This document shows, one piece after another, positions 10,540-22,570 of a DNA stretch of 64,000 bases. This DNA is from Brachypterus glaber (Eukaryota; Arthropoda; Insecta; Coleoptera; Kateretidae). The translations under genes and the position numbers were made by a program. Each line of letters opens with the position of its first letter. Position 1 is the first letter of the stretch. The stretch covers positions 1,302,001 to 1,366,000 of the forward strand of contig OY294049.1 of assembly GCA_958510825.1 (NCBI GenBank), in the 5' to 3' direction. The notes below the pieces were generated by a model that did no database searches, had not been told where the DNA came from, and saw nothing but the letters and a program-made list of their open reading frames with translations.

Positions 10540-11060
10540 TCAGATACGACGTTTCGGAATTTACAAGGCGATATGTTATTATACTCTTCGCAGTGCGAAA
10601 ACGCTAGAATAGTATATACAGTGCGCGTGAAAAGTACGGAACACTTTGGATCGTAGTTAAGTTGAGTTGCTTCGTACATTCTTGACCACTCAACTTACCT
10701 ACCATCCAAAGTGTTCCGTACTTTTCACGCGCGCTGTATATTATTAGATTAATACGGTTATTTCAAATTTCCAAAATCGTAAAAAAAGTCCTAGGCAAAA
10801 AAATCTTAGATACAAATGTGATACATGGAAAAAATAAGTTACTTTGAAAATGTCCGTGTGTCTATTCGTCTGACCGATGTCACGTTTTTTGTAGGTTAGA
10901 TAACTCAAGAACGAATTATCCAATCGACTCAAACATTTCAGGAAAAATTAAGTTCTATGAAAAGAAAACCCCTATCGAAAAATCGAAAAATGCTGAAGAA
11001 AAAGTCGGATACTCGGATTGACGTATTTTTTTCAGGATAAATTACTTTTATAAGGATAAT
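10540..11060. repeat. Dispersed repeat related to 3365-3950 and 54960-55440
   Basis: Shares CCTAGGCAAAAAATCTT, a TGTCCGTGYGT block, GATGTCACGTTTTT, TAACTCAAGAACGAAT and CAGGAAAAATTAAGTT with the two other loci. No reading frame. It is probably the 3' part of an old transposon. Confidence 0.55.
10619..10736. mobile_element. 118-bp hairpin MITE with TA duplication
   Basis: Inverted arms of about 33 bp start CAGTGCGCGTGAAAAGTACG and close with GCGCGCTG. TA lies directly outside each end (10617-10618, 10737-10738). This is a Tc1/mariner-type miniature element nested in the 10540-11060 repeat. Confidence 0.7.
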
Positions 11061-12039
11061 TCCTACCACTTTAATCCTTTAAAAAGTACATAGAAAATAA
11101 TCTTCACTACAAAAAATAAGAAATTAATACGGCGCGCCATACGGCTTATCGCGGCTGTCCCACATTTGAACTTAGTTTTTTTCTTAACGTAATTTTTGAT
11201 TTGTAACTATTTGATAATGACCGAAGGGTCGAAACGCGTCATGATGATTAATTAATAAAAAATGTATCGTTATTATCAAGATTTTAGTTTTTTTAACCCT
11301 TATTATACCATTTTTTTGTTTTTTTTTTACTTCTTATTTTGTGTTTTAAATAATTTGCGCCTTCACGGTTTGCTATTATATTACTATCAGAGTTAATACT
11401 TTCATTACGAAAACAGGGTCGGACCATAAGATAATTTTAAATTATTTCTAATGTTTAATTAAACCTAAACTTTTCCGGTCTGGGGAAATTAGGCCAAACC
11501 GCAATTAATCCGTTAATAATTTAGCTAGCCATTAAATAGTTATAGATTATACAAGGTAAAATGTGGCGTTAACACAGATAATCCGTAGCCACATTCCTGA
11601 CCGATGTGGTCATTATTTACTGAAGATTTGATAATATTTATTAAAAATTGTAGGTACTTTTTAAATTAAAATCCAAAAAAATATCCATTTGCAAATGCTA
11701 TGGCCACCAATAAATGACAGTTCAGGTCATATTTTAGGTACGTTTTGGTAAGAAAAATACATCTGACAAAAATGCACCAATCTTGAGATATTTTGAAAAA
11801 TCCATTTTTTTTTTTTTTTTGAAAAATACGTTAAAAAAATGACAGTTTTAAATCGAGTTTAACGTCGCAAAATTGTTTTTTTTTTATTTGCGGACTTAAA
11901 CCCTACCCAATAAACCGAAAATCAAAACTCCCTGAATTATTTCCGGGTAAAGCCTCTTTTTTTTACCTGAAGACTGGACTATAACTGGAAATACGCCGGG
12001 TAATGGTAATGAAAGTATCAACTCTGTATGTACACATAC

Positions 12040-12293
12040 CTGAACCCGACTGAACTTAGGTTGCCCTAATATAAATACTAGAGAGGCATTTTGCTCATTT
12101 AATTCTTTAGTTTGACCCCAGGTCGACCTTATGGCATCTCTAGCTCCAAAATTGGATGGAGATGATACCACAAAAATCAACAGCGTCGTATTTTGATCAC
12201 AGAAATTTGCAGGAATCGTTTTGGAACTAATGTTACTTGAAATATACTGACTAGCCTTTCTTGTAACATTGTATTCCCAACCAATGATTAGAG
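12040..12293 (-). CDS. GT31 beta-1,3-glycosyltransferase, exon 2
   Basis: Exon after a TTTTTAG acceptor at 12294, phase 1 in and phase 0 out through CAG|GTATGT. It encodes the stem region (GWEYNVTRKAS) and the start of the catalytic domain: LIFVVSSPSNFGARDAIRST with WG following, then SLVFILGQP. The V-x-S-x-P-x-N-x-x-x-R-x-A-I-R-x-T-W-G block is the first conserved motif of GT31. Potential N-glycosylation sites are present (NVT, NIS, NTT, NAS). The equivalent exon 39621-39371 opens with the same GWEYN peptide. Confidence 0.9.
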
Positions 12294-12344
12294 CTAAAAA
12301 CAGATAATGATTAAAGTACATCACGAGTTACAGAAAAACAAACG

Positions 12345-12500
12345 TTTTTACCCGACTACAGTAACGCGAAAAGAGTGTTTTTTCCCTCTAATTACCCTGA
12401 AGAAAAAATGATCTCGAGAGAGAGTATTGAAAGATCATTGAGAGAGTTTTTCGAGATATTTTTTTCTTCAGGGTACTGGGCCTTTATTCAGGGTACTGGG
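12345..12500. repeat. Small imperfect hairpin with duplicated CAGGGTACTGGGCCT
   Basis: CCCTGAAGAAAAAATGATCTCGAGAG pairs with a later AGTTTTTCGAGATATTTTTTTCTTCAGGG. The 17-base TTCAGGGTACTGGGCCT is then repeated at 12468 and 12488. Origin unknown. Confidence 0.5.
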
Positions 12501-12598
12501 CCTATATCATTCAAGGCGTCAAAAGATTTGTCTCGATCACACGTGTGACAGAGGCTATATAAAATTTCACTTTTCGACAAGATTAAACAATGAACATA

Positions 12599-13502
12599 GA
12601 GGAAAGTCGCCTAATTTCGGATACCATTTACAATGTATTCAATAGTTAATACTCGGTATTACTTTTTGATATTTTTTTTATATAACCAGATACAACTTAT
12701 TATAGCGAACCATGATTTATTATAAAAGCAATTTTATTACAGTTTATTTTTTCCAAAAAACACGGTTAAAAAAAATCAGCGCATTTTTGTGCATTTGAAA
12801 AAGGGCTCCTAATTTCGGACATATCCGAAAAAAATTTTTTAAGAGTAGATCTGGATCCCATTGCTTATGTTTCTTGTTATTCCTTCACATTTAAGACGTA
12901 ATTTAATCATTAAGCGATTTTCTACGAAATACTATAGGAACTATAATTTTAGATTCCCAATTTTGAATATCTTAGTATCTTAGGTAATTTTCGTTTTTTC
13001 AAAATTGTTTATCTTAGTTTGTTGTATCATTATAAAAAAAAATAATTAATGGTTGGTTATCCTGAATAATAATTACCTTGCGGATATCCGAACTTGGGAA
13101 TCAAATGCACAAAAATGGTCTATCCGAAATTAGGCAACTTTCTGCTTTTTAGATTAGAAATTTGTAGAATGTTTACGTTTTCAAATTGCTTAATTATGAA
13201 TAGTGGATCAACTTAACTACCATCATAACTTACCCAAGACAGAATCACGAACTTTTATAACGATTATTTATAAAATAAACAAGCATAATAATGCAACTGA
13301 GAACAAAACTGCCATTTGCAATATAAACGATTTGTGCTGCCATTTAAAGGGGAGAAGCTCTACCGTTATCATATTACAGGACGGATTTAGTTTGACTTTT
13401 GGCTTCCCATAAAAGTAGGTTTCTGTTTACCTTTGCAGACAGTATCTTAAATACACTACTATCCGAAATTTGGAAACCATCCGAAATTAGGCGCATTTCC
13501 TC
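12599..13502. mobile_element. Tc1/mariner-type non-autonomous element (CCGAAATTAGGC family)
   Basis: Terminal inverted repeats GAGGAAAGTCGCCTAATTTC / GAAATTAGGCGCATTTCCTC with TA on both sides (12597-12598, 13503-13504). Subterminal copies of the CCTAATTTCGGA motif recur at about 12808 and 13125, as in elements with repeated transposase-binding sites. No transposase. Located in intron 1 of the glycosyltransferase gene. Confidence 0.75.
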
Positions 13503-13539
13503 TAATCTTTAGGAATTTAACGGAAAATCAAATAAATCT

Positions 13540-14867
13540 TAAAAGGAGACTACCGAGATTGGCCTGTTGAAGATAAGTTACAATGTTAAAACCACTGATG
13601 GTTTTAGATGGATCATCATTTCAGCTTTCAAGGGACATGAAGTAATCTGCGGGGAAACGCTTCCCTAGTAGAAATTTAACGTTGGAATAACGTTTTTCTA
13701 ACGTTAGAAAACTGTATAAAAGTACGTTATAAAATATGTGCAAATGTCCCGCTTTTTAACGTTAGAATCAAACGTTAGTTACAAACGTTAATCTAACGTT
13801 AGATTTTTAAGTTAGAAATACGTTATAAATACGTTTAATTTCTAACTTTTGGAGGGGGCGTGGCCTAGTAGGAAATTTCTACCTGCATCATAAAATGGCA
13901 GCTGGAGACAAATTTATTCATATAAATAAATCTTAATGTATTTTAGCAATCATAATATTTTTAAACATAATTTCGTTACATTTATTTATAAAATAGCCAT
14001 CTTTTTAGGTGGCCCTAAATATTTTTCGTGTAATATGCTGTTATACTTCGATAAATACGTTTACCTCTCAGAAAAACTTTATATTTAGTTAGTTAATATT
14101 TATTTATACATTCAGAATCTTAAAATATTTGTTAAATTATAGTACAGCGTTGCCAGACTTACTATAATTTTGACTTTTGGGGAATATTTTTTTAAACTTA
14201 TATAAATAATAAATAATTATCAAACCTAGGCACATAGCTGTCTGAAATGAGTATTTTCTACTATAGCTTACGTATTAATAATGGAAATTTAAAAATATTT
14301 AAAGTTAGAATAAGGTTAGAAAAAGGTTAGAATTTAGTTGGGAAACTAACGTTAGATTTATGTATTTTATAACGTTTTTGTCAAACGTTAGTTTTTAAGG
14401 TTAGATTTATATATCTTATAACGTTTTTGTCAAACGTTACTCTTTAAGGTTAGATTTATATATTTTATAACGTTTTTGTATAACGTTTGGGACTAAACAT
14501 AAAAATGGCACTAATCTAATGTTATGTTAAGTTAGATTTATGTACTTTTCTACCAGGGTTAGTTCCGTCATGAATGGGATGTAAGGCCAAATAGAGTTTA
14601 AAATAAGCGTTTCCCATAGATTGCTTAATATGAAAGCTCACATGATGATCCATCTAAAACCATCAGTGGTTTTACCATTGTAACTTATCTTCAACCTGTT
14701 TCGAATAAAAATCTTCAGTCTCAGTGAACTTTAGACCCCATTTCAATCATGTTCCCATCATCCTATGGAACTCAAATTAAGTGCATACTAGTCAGTTTAA
14801 AGTGCAGTTCAATCCACCACAAGGTGGTACTTATCCTCCTACAGGCTACTCTCGGTAGTCTCCTTTT
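13540..14867. mobile_element. Large inverted-repeat element (GGAGACTACCGAGA ends)
   Basis: The left end AAAAGGAGACTACCGAGA matches the right end TCTCGGTAGTCTCCTTTT, and the inner arms share CCACTGATGGTTTTAGATGGATCATCAT. The element has swallowed another repeat at about 13665-14555. It is in intron 1. Confidence 0.7.
13665..14555. repeat. AACGTTAG-rich nested repeat
   Basis: Dense, irregular repetition of AACGTTAGA / TCTAACGTT, at least fifteen occurrences on either strand, bounded by CTAGTAGAAATTT-like and TTTCTACC-like ends. A fragment of the same family lies at 31620-31740. Probably a foldback-type element with short subrepeats. Confidence 0.55.
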
Positions 14868-15489
14868 ATTATGCATTTGTCATATTCGTCTATAATAAAT
14901 TTAAAAATAGCATTTGATTCGCTCACGTTTCTATTTTTTTTATAAAGTTTCGAGTTCCGACAATATTGATCCTCATCATCAGAAATTAAAAGATAAATCT
15001 AGCACAGGTGCATTTTTTCGTAGTCGGGTTTTATAGCACCTCGGTTTGTTACGAATAATGCTTAAATTATTAGCATCATAATTCATAAATGAATAGAAAA
15101 ATAAATCAAAAAGCAAAATAAGTAAAAATAAGGAGGCATGCATAAAGCAATAATATGGAATAGATATTGTTTTAAAAAATGTATACAAATAAATACAAAA
15201 CCATGCTAAAAAAGGCAAAATATTTAATAACATAACAGTGTAATTCAAAAACTATGACGTAAAGATTCTGTGCAGAAAACTATACATTTGCGCGCAGAAC
15301 TGTCAACATTCAATTGTTTGCGAGGCATGATTAAAAAGGCTAACTTTCTTGATCAAGGGGTTTTCGATTTATCTATAATAAGATTATTCTCAGTTAAATG
15401 TCAGTTTTAGACTCCCTGATTGGTTAGATTTGACAGTTAACGGAGTATAATCTGAGTACTCATTTAAATGGAAAACTCCTAATTGTGCG

Positions 15490-17410
15490 GAATTGTTGGC
15501 TCTCCTAGTAGTCTAAGAGCTGCACCCCTATTCTCATGTCGGTGAGTTTTATTCACGCGTGAAAGCCAACTTCACAGCAGTTCTTCTGATGCGTTGATTG
15601 GCCTAGACCGTGTAGCTCCGCCCATATTCATCGAAATACCGAACGGAAAAAATCCGCACGCACCAGAATAGGGGTCCTAGTGACCATTTTTTTTCATTAT
15701 TTCTCCCAGCTACATTTTATATATGTTTTAAAGTACATTTGCAAATCGCCAGGTCCTGGATAGGGTTCCTTTGGGTGTTAGAAGCCCCAAAAAGGTAGTG
15801 AAATGGTATATGAAATAGTTATTTTTCTAATAAGAGCGCAAAATGACTGATTTCTGCTTGAGCGTGGAATTTTCTGATCGAGGCGTCTAGCCGAGATCAG
15901 CAATCACGCGAAAGCAGAAATCACATTTTACGCACGTAATACAAACAACATTTTTTCTACGATCTAAAATAAATAAATAAATTTCAGGTAGTAAGTTACC
16001 TTACAAAGTCGCAGCACTTGAGTACAATTTTCTGCAAATCTGTTGGTGTAAAAGTAAAATCCTAATCACAGTAACTCTCCATAATTCCTTCGTAACAACA
16101 AATATATAGCACACAAATATTTAGCACACGAAATTGGGATTTGATTCAAAATAAATAATAATTTCATATGAAAAAAAATGGCGGACCATTATCTCGTCGC
16201 ACATAACTGACAGCTGTTTTACGATTGACATGCCAGTTGCCTACACAGTGCGCGCGAAAATTTCACCAATTTCACCATTCCCTAAATTAAATAGTAAAAA
16301 TTATATGTATTAAATTATTTGCTGTAAAATTGGCACCGACTTATTTTTTATTTTTTACTTTTTAGAGACATAGAAGTCGGTTCATTTTTTTTGTTAAAAG
16401 TTTTTATTTTTTACTTTTTAGAGACCCAGAACTTGTAGATTTGTAACGCCATCTAAGCTAAATTATAGTTGTCCTTCCATCTCGGCTAGCTGCTGACGTT
16501 ATAACGCACTAAGATAATTTTCTAAAAAATTAATTTATTAAAATTTTTTAGCGCTTAAGAGTCCAACCAACCTTATTTTAAACGAAATACTAAGGAAAAT
16601 CTTTGTTTAACTTTAAGTTAAAAGTATTAATTAAATAACGCCTTAAAATCACAAATTTTATAATTTTCTCTTGGTATTTTAATATTACAGGTCCACAGAA
16701 TTAAGTTTAGCGGCATTTAAACGATTTTTAGCCTGCCGTAATATTTCAGTGACCCCTCAATTAATCCGAATTATCCGATATTTCTCTAAAAATTTAGTTG
16801 ATATCAGAACCAAATTAAGCCGTTTTAAGTGAAATTGCGTTAAAATTATTAGATTTATCTTAATTATCCGACTTACCCGGCATTATCCGAAGGTCAAATC
16901 GAAACGGGACCACCTCAGGAATGCCCTCTTTAAGTTGCAAAAAGTTTCATTCAATTCCGTTCGTCCGTTCCAAAGTTATGCGGGATCAAGCATAAAAAAA
17001 ACAAAGTCACACGTCGAATTGATAAGCTCTTTCTTTTTGGAAGTCTGTTAAAAATAGCTTTATCTGAATGTAATAGATATAATTTATATGACCAGGCAAG
17101 TTAAAAATAGATTTTTTGGTAGCTCATTGCCACAGATTTTGGAGTTCCTAGCACTCAAAGGAACCGGATTCGGAGCCTAGCAATTCGGAAATAGCTTTAT
17201 TTGAATGTACTTTAAGACATATATAAAATGCAACCGGGAGAAAATAATGAAATAAAAATGGTCACCAGCTCTCCGACTATAAAGGGACGTGGAAAAAATA
17301 AAATAACTGCAAAAAAACAAATCAAAACAACTACTAAAATATTGAAGAAATACCTGATCCATTTTACATATGCATTTATGCGTACCTATTTTTTTATCTG
17401 AATTGATCTC
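15490..17410. other. Intron 1 interior, no gene seen
   Basis: Unremarkable AT-rich sequence with two local duplications: ACTTTTTAGAGACAT/CCAGAA at about 16360 and 16420, and TAGCTTTATYTGAATGTA at about 17055 and 17190. Nothing coding was recognised. Confidence 0.4.
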
Positions 17411-17412
17411 AC

Positions 17413-17500
17413 CTTCCTTAGGAATTGGTAATAAAATAATCATATAAATAACAGTAAATAATATGATAAACAGAAATGTTATTTTTGTAAGGGAAGACAT
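17413..17500 (-). CDS. GT31 beta-1,3-glycosyltransferase, exon 1 (signal anchor)
   Basis: First coding exon of the complete gene. ATG at 17500 opens a 29-residue segment, MSSLTKITFLFIILFTVIYM followed by IILLPIPKE. This is a short basic/polar head and one uncleaved hydrophobic helix of about 20 residues, the expected type II Golgi anchor. The exon ends at AAG|GTGAGA, a near-consensus donor, in phase 1, matching exon 2 at 12293. The second locus has an anchor exon of exactly the same length (88 nt) and phase at 40010-39923, which is strong independent support. Confidence 0.8.
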
Positions 17501-18277
17501 AATTCGTAAATAAATATTAGGCTTTTTTTTGATACCTTATACCCTAAAAAATATAAATATTAGTTAATGAACAGACCCCGGAATAAATATGACAAATGCA
17601 AAAATACAGGATCGCACGAGCATCAGTACAGAAATGTTTTAAAATATGTTTTATCCACGACGGTGATTAATAGGCCTATTAATCACGGGTCTGTAAAAAT
17701 AAACCGTTTAAACTTCAAAACAGCCGTGAATAAAGTATAGTATTCTACTCGTGTATAATAGCTATTAATTATTCGGGTGATTAGGCCACTCGCCTATCGG
17801 CTCGTGTCCCAAAATTCACCCTCATTGATTAATAGCAAATATTATACACTCATTGAATAAAATACTATTATTACATAATATGTAATATTATTACTAATAC
17901 CTTATTTATTCTAGTTTTGAGAGAAGTAGTAACTGAATTAAAGAAAGATTAAATAATAATTGAATCGGTCAGTACTAGTCCAAAAAGAGCCATTTTGACG
18001 TAAGATAGCAAATGTTCGCAAAATTTTTAGCTTTATTCATTCTGCTTAAGAATAGTACTATTTACGTGAACGCTACTACGCGATCGATATATTTACAGCA
18101 GTCAGTTGAAGAACAGTACTTGTTCAGGACAAGTTGTCCTGGACTAGTACCTTTTTTGAACTGACTGCCACAATTTACAATTTATCTTTGAAAATCAGAA
18201 ATGCCGATCTTATAAAAAATAATCGATTCAAAATCAAAAGTAAAAAATCGATTTTTTTAAATAATTTTAGTAATTTA

Positions 18278-18697
18278 CACTGCCGAACATTAAATTCCGG
18301 ACACCTAAAAAATTGCCATTTTTCCAAATATTTCTACTACTACTACTATTATTATTATTATTATTATATATCTCCTAAACCAGAAGTAGAAATATAAAAA
18401 ACTAAAAAAGAAAATATTCATTAAAACACTAATAAGAGAGACCTTAAAAATTTGATAAACAGCTGGCGTACCATGCAAGTCCTAGAAGATGGGACAAAAA
18501 ACAAAGTTGTACATTTTTTGTTGCTGTTAATACAAAAATACTTTTTTTAATCATTCATAATACAAACAAAAGTAGAAAATGTTTAGACTTTAAAACAAAA
18601 AAAGAATCAGTCAAATCCATTAATTAGTTGTTTTCGAAATATTTGAATTTAAAAAATGGAAATTTTTTAGGTGTCCGGAATTTAATGTGCGGCAGTG
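18278..18697. mobile_element. Tc1-type MITE, 420 bp
   Basis: Inverted ends CACTGCCGAACATTAAATTC and GAATTTAATGTGCGGCAGTG with TA outside each (18276-18277, 18698-18699). A TAC/TAT microsatellite sits at 18335-18368. No coding region. Confidence 0.8.
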
Positions 18698-18804
18698 TAC
18701 AAAACCAATAAAAATCAAGAAATGGATAAAGACAAAGCTTAGCATTGCCGACGACAGATATCAGCAGTGCACGTGGTGTTTGATATGCTTCTGACAAAAA
18801 ACGT

Positions 18805-18945
18805 GGTATGGTCGATTCTATAAGATCGATTCAAAGGAAAAAGAATCGATTATAATAAAATATCGAAAGTAAAAAAATCGATTCAAAAAATCGATTATTA
18901 TTGTATTAAAAGTATCGATCTTTAAAAGAATCGATTCGACCGGCA
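18805..18945. repeat. ATCGATT-rich hairpin, partner at 18185-18260
   Basis: AATCGATT-type heptamers occur many times. The segment resembles the inverted form of the region around 18190-18260 (GCCGATCTTATAAAA, AATCGATTCAAAA), so the 18278-18697 MITE sits inside a larger inverted repeat. Confidence 0.5.
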
Positions 18946-19126
18946 TTCCTATTACAAATAAGGAAAACGACAAATGCTGAAGATGTCTGAAATACTTGTC
19001 TTTATTGCTGTATGTATGTAAGAGTATGTAATACAACGTGTTATTTTCAACGTTTCTTATTATTAACTATCGTGTAAATTAAACTAAAAAATTGGCGCGT
19101 AGGTGACTTTATACTGACTTCTTAAG

Positions 19127-19202
19127 AGTTCCTTCGGAATTCCTCAGATCCTCGGAGTTCCTCCGAATTTCTTCAGAGTTCCTCCTGAGTTCCTTTGGCT
19201 TG
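19127..19202. repeat. GAGTTCCTYCG minisatellite
   Basis: About six degenerate copies of an 11-13 bp unit (GAGTTCCTTCG, CGGAGTTCCTCCG, AGAGTTCCTCC). Confidence 0.75.
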
Positions 19203-19270
19203 TAGAAAAAATTTCCTCGCGGTCAGCCCCTTGGATCAAACCAAAATACTGCATTTGGTGACAGCAAAAA

Positions 19271-19446
19271 TTAAAACCTACCACATAGTTCCCCAGGGAA
19301 ATTTAGATGAACAAAATTGATGAAAGAAACGGACGATGTATCCTTGTAGCGGACGGTCTTGGCATTATAGAACCACTCAGAGTGAAATCCAAAAGGTTCA
19401 TATTTGGAATATATTGGCGTAACATTTCTTCAGGTTGAACCAGACT
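19271..19446 (-). pseudogene. Exon-like coding fragment of unknown gene, copy 1
   Basis: The minus strand reads SLVQPEEMLRQYIP, then after a one-base slip KYEPFGFHSEWFYNAKTVRY and KDTSSVSFINFVHLNFPGEL. Codon-like composition and a related peptide (PEEML...PKYEALRFHCEWFYN) at 22466-22570 suggest a genuine protein fragment. I do not recognise the family. A possible donor (GTG|GTAGGT) follows FPGELC. It may be an exon captured by a mobile element or a relic of a duplicated gene. Confidence 0.4.
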
Positions 19447-19640
19447 TATAATAAATAAATAAATACCACTGAACCTCCACAATTAAATAAAGATTTTAAT
19501 ACTATTTTTCACGTACATTTCAAATCCGTTTGTAAAATTAAGCTATGCAAATTTAGGAGGAAAAACACATTTTTATAAATTGCAAGAAATGTTTTAAACC
19601 CTAAATAGGTTTTTTATGTCAGTACAGTGGAAATGTTATA

Positions 19641-22056
19641 CACTTCTGCTCAAAAATATCGGCCCACCTAAAAAAATACACATTTTCAAATGCTAATAAC
19701 TCCAAAACTATTCAATAGATTTATTTGACCTTTTTTTTATTTTAAAGCTTGAACCTTTAGCTCTTAATTACTGGAATAAAAATTATCAAAAATCTTTTTT
19801 TAAACCGGCAGCAATGAAAATTACACAGCTATGTTTTTTTACTGCTTCTTTCGATATGCGCACGGTTTGCCACTGCATATTTTTTTACAATTTAATTAAT
19901 TGATTTTATAGGCCAATTAAATGGGAGTAATTTCTTTTTTAACTTTTTAATTTTCCTTTTCTCGTTTAGGAGATATACGGTTTTTTCTGAAAATAAACAT
20001 TTTTGCAAATAACAAAAAAACTACACAGTGGATTTAATTGATTTATTTTTTAATTTGAAGCTTAAGTCCTTAACTTTTATTTATTTAATTTAAGTTTCTG
20101 GTGCAAACATGTTTAAACTGGGTTTACATTGCTTAAATAGTCATGTTTTTTTTACCCAATCTTTTTTGATGCAATTTAACCACAAACTCAAATGTTTCCA
20201 TAAGTTTTAAAACTTATTCTAAAAGCCACACTTATTGTGACTGATTCCTTCTTTTATTTTTTATCATAAGTCTTCTCATTTAGGAGAAATTAAAGTTTTT
20301 CGGAAAAAGTGACTTTTTAATCAGTGGGCTAGTGCCACCCCTGTAAAACTGTATATGACGGAAAAGCGTCGATAGAATATAAAGATCTATTGCACTTCTA
20401 TAACTTTAGCTTAAATAAATACATTTAATTAACACGTTTTCTGCGTTAGCAACTTTTTGGTTCCCAGCTCAGACTGCGTTTTGAGGCATATATGTCGAAC
20501 GAACTTTGCACAGACTGTTTAAATCTCTAATGGTACTCCAAAAACAAGTTCTAACGTCTTTTTAAGGACTTTTTGCTTTTTAATTTTTTTTAAACAAAAT
20601 ATTTTATCAAATAAAATAACAATAAACAAATTTTAAATTTTATTAAAATTATTTAATAACAATTATAAACACAAAAAACGTATTAGACGTGTATGTTTTT
20701 TTACAACAATGCTGTTTTTCGTTATTATTAGTTACATTACATTATGGTCAATAAAACATTCAATTTAATTTAACAAAACACTAAAACTAACCAACATTAC
20801 ACGGTTGAGGCTAGGTTATCAATGTGTATACACTATAGTTAAAATTTATCTACATAAATATTATAGACGTTATAGTCATATTTCCCAATGTTTTTCATAC
20901 AGAATTAGGTTTAAAAAAAGGTTTGAGGCAGCTGTATATCCCATGCCTGGCAGCATTTACTCCTATTCTTTTCAAAATAATAATTCCATTCCTTTTTTTG
21001 TACATTTTCCAATTTTTTTTTCACAAATATTTCATACCGTAATTTAACACAACAATAGTTCAGAACCACACAATTATAGTCCAGCCACATATATTCCATA
21101 AGCTGTTTATTTTAAAAAATATGTATTATTTTTCCTCAAAACGTTGGAATACTCTTCTTACCGCTGCTCTCGTAATATTTAACTGTTGAGCAACATAACG
21201 CTGACTGTGCCCTTCTTGTAGCAGAGCTACAGCTTGGGCAGCTACTTCCGGACTTGTTTCCATTTAAATAATACAATTAAATAAAATTTTAACGAGTTAA
21301 AAAAGTATTGTCACATAAGTGACAAGTCTTGTCAATCATAAAAAAGTTAGTTACAGGGGTGGCACTAGCCCACCACTTAAAAAGTCCTTATTTACCAAAA
21401 AATCATAATTTCTCCTAAATGAGAAGACTTATGATAAAAAATAAAAGACGGAATCAGTCACAATAAGTGTGGCTATTAGAATAAGTTTTAAAACTTATGG
21501 AAAGATTTGAGTTTGTGTTTAAATTGCAACAAAAAAGATCGAGTAAAAAAAACATGACTATTTAAGCAATGTAAACTCAGTTTAAACATGTTTCCAACAG
21601 AAACCTAAATTAAATAAATAAAAGTTAAGGACTTAAGCTTCAAATTAAAAAAAAATCAATTAAATCCATTGCGTAGTTTTTTTGTTACTTGCAAAAATGT
21701 AAATTTTTAGAAAAAACCTTATATCTCCTAAACGAGAAAAGGAAAATTAAAAAATTTAAAAAGAGATTACTTCCATTTAATTAGGCTATAAAATCAATTA
21801 ATTAAATTGTAAAAAAATATGCAGTGGCGAACCATGCGCATATCGAAAGGTGCAGTAAAAAAACATAGCTGTGCACTTTTCATTGCTGCCGGTATAAAAA
21901 AAGATGTTTGATAATTTTTATTCCAGTAAGTAAGAGCTAAAAGTTCAAGCTTCAAAATAAAAAAAAGATCGAATAAATCCATTAAATAGTTTTGGAGATA
22001 TTTGCATTCAAAAATGTGTATTTTTTTAGGTGGGCCGATATTTTTGAGCAGAAGTG
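19641..22056. mobile_element. Tc1-like transposon with about 700-bp inverted arms
   Basis: Ends CACTTCTGCTCAAAAATATC and GATATTTTTGAGCAGAAGTG with TA on each side (19639-19640, 22057-22058). The arms stay recognisably complementary to about 20340 and 21350. The central kilobase is single-copy and carries the helix-turn-helix frame at 21263-21126. The catalytic domain is missing. Several frames in the arms are artefacts of the palindrome. Confidence 0.85.
21126..21263 (-). CDS. Tc1-type transposase N-terminal HTH fragment
   Basis: A 45-residue intact frame: METSPEVAAQAVALLQEGHS then QRYVAQQLNITRAAVRRVFQ and RFEEK, stop. This is the first helix-turn-helix of the paired-like DNA-binding region of Tc1/IS630 transposases (helix, GHSQRYVAQQL, second recognition helix). 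Catalytic domains are absent, so alone it could only bind DNA. It sits in the centre of the long-armed transposon, reading towards its left end. Confidence 0.65.
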   Translation of the reverse strand: METSPEVAAQAVALLQEGHSQRYVAQQLNITRAAVRRVFQRFEEK

Positions 22057-22465
22057 TAAAACACAACTAAATTCTATATACTATTAAAACCTGTTGTAAA
22101 AATATGTAACCAACCTAAAACCATCAAAATCTCGAAAACAAAAAAATGGTGTATACACCCATAAGTTTTAATAAACTAAACCTAAAACCATGAAAAACTC
22201 AAAAACAAAAAAAATCGCGTAAACGCCCCTATGTTATGAAGTCCTCGAAGTGTTAAATAATAATTTAGAAGCAAAAATAATTGTGTAAAAACAATCAAAA
22301 ATTTGACATTAAAAACACTCAACAAAGTAAAATTCTGCATCTGCAATAATTTCATAAAAATGTGTTTTTTTTTGTAATGCAAATAGCTCAATTTTACAAA
22401 TGGATATGAAATCTAGGTGGAAAATAGTATTATATTCAATATTTAATTGTGGAGGATCAGTGATT

Positions 22466-22570
22466 GGTTTAAGCCTGGTTCATCCTGAAGAAATGTTAAG
22501 CCGAGTGTTAAGTCATTCTCCCAAATATGAAGCTTTGAGATTTCACTGTGAGTGGTTCTATAATGTCTAG
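22466..22570 (+). pseudogene. Exon-like coding fragment of unknown gene, copy 2 (inverted)
   Basis: The plus strand reads GLSLVHPEEMLSRVLSHSPK then YEALRFHCEWFYNV and stop. It is the inverted relative of 19446-19271. Homology also extends through the flanking non-coding DNA (TTTAATTGTGGAGG, AATAGTATTA, AATTTTACAAA), so the two copies are arms of one inverted repeat around the Tc1-like element. Confidence 0.4.

Noticed and set aside
14979..15248. 89-codon hydrophobic minus-strand frame
   Set aside because: T-rich codons give apparent membrane helices; no motif, no homologue recognised, and it lies inside intron 1.
17177..17412. Extension of the anchor exon frame beyond the donor
   Set aside because: The GTGAGA donor and phase match to exon 2 make the rest intron.
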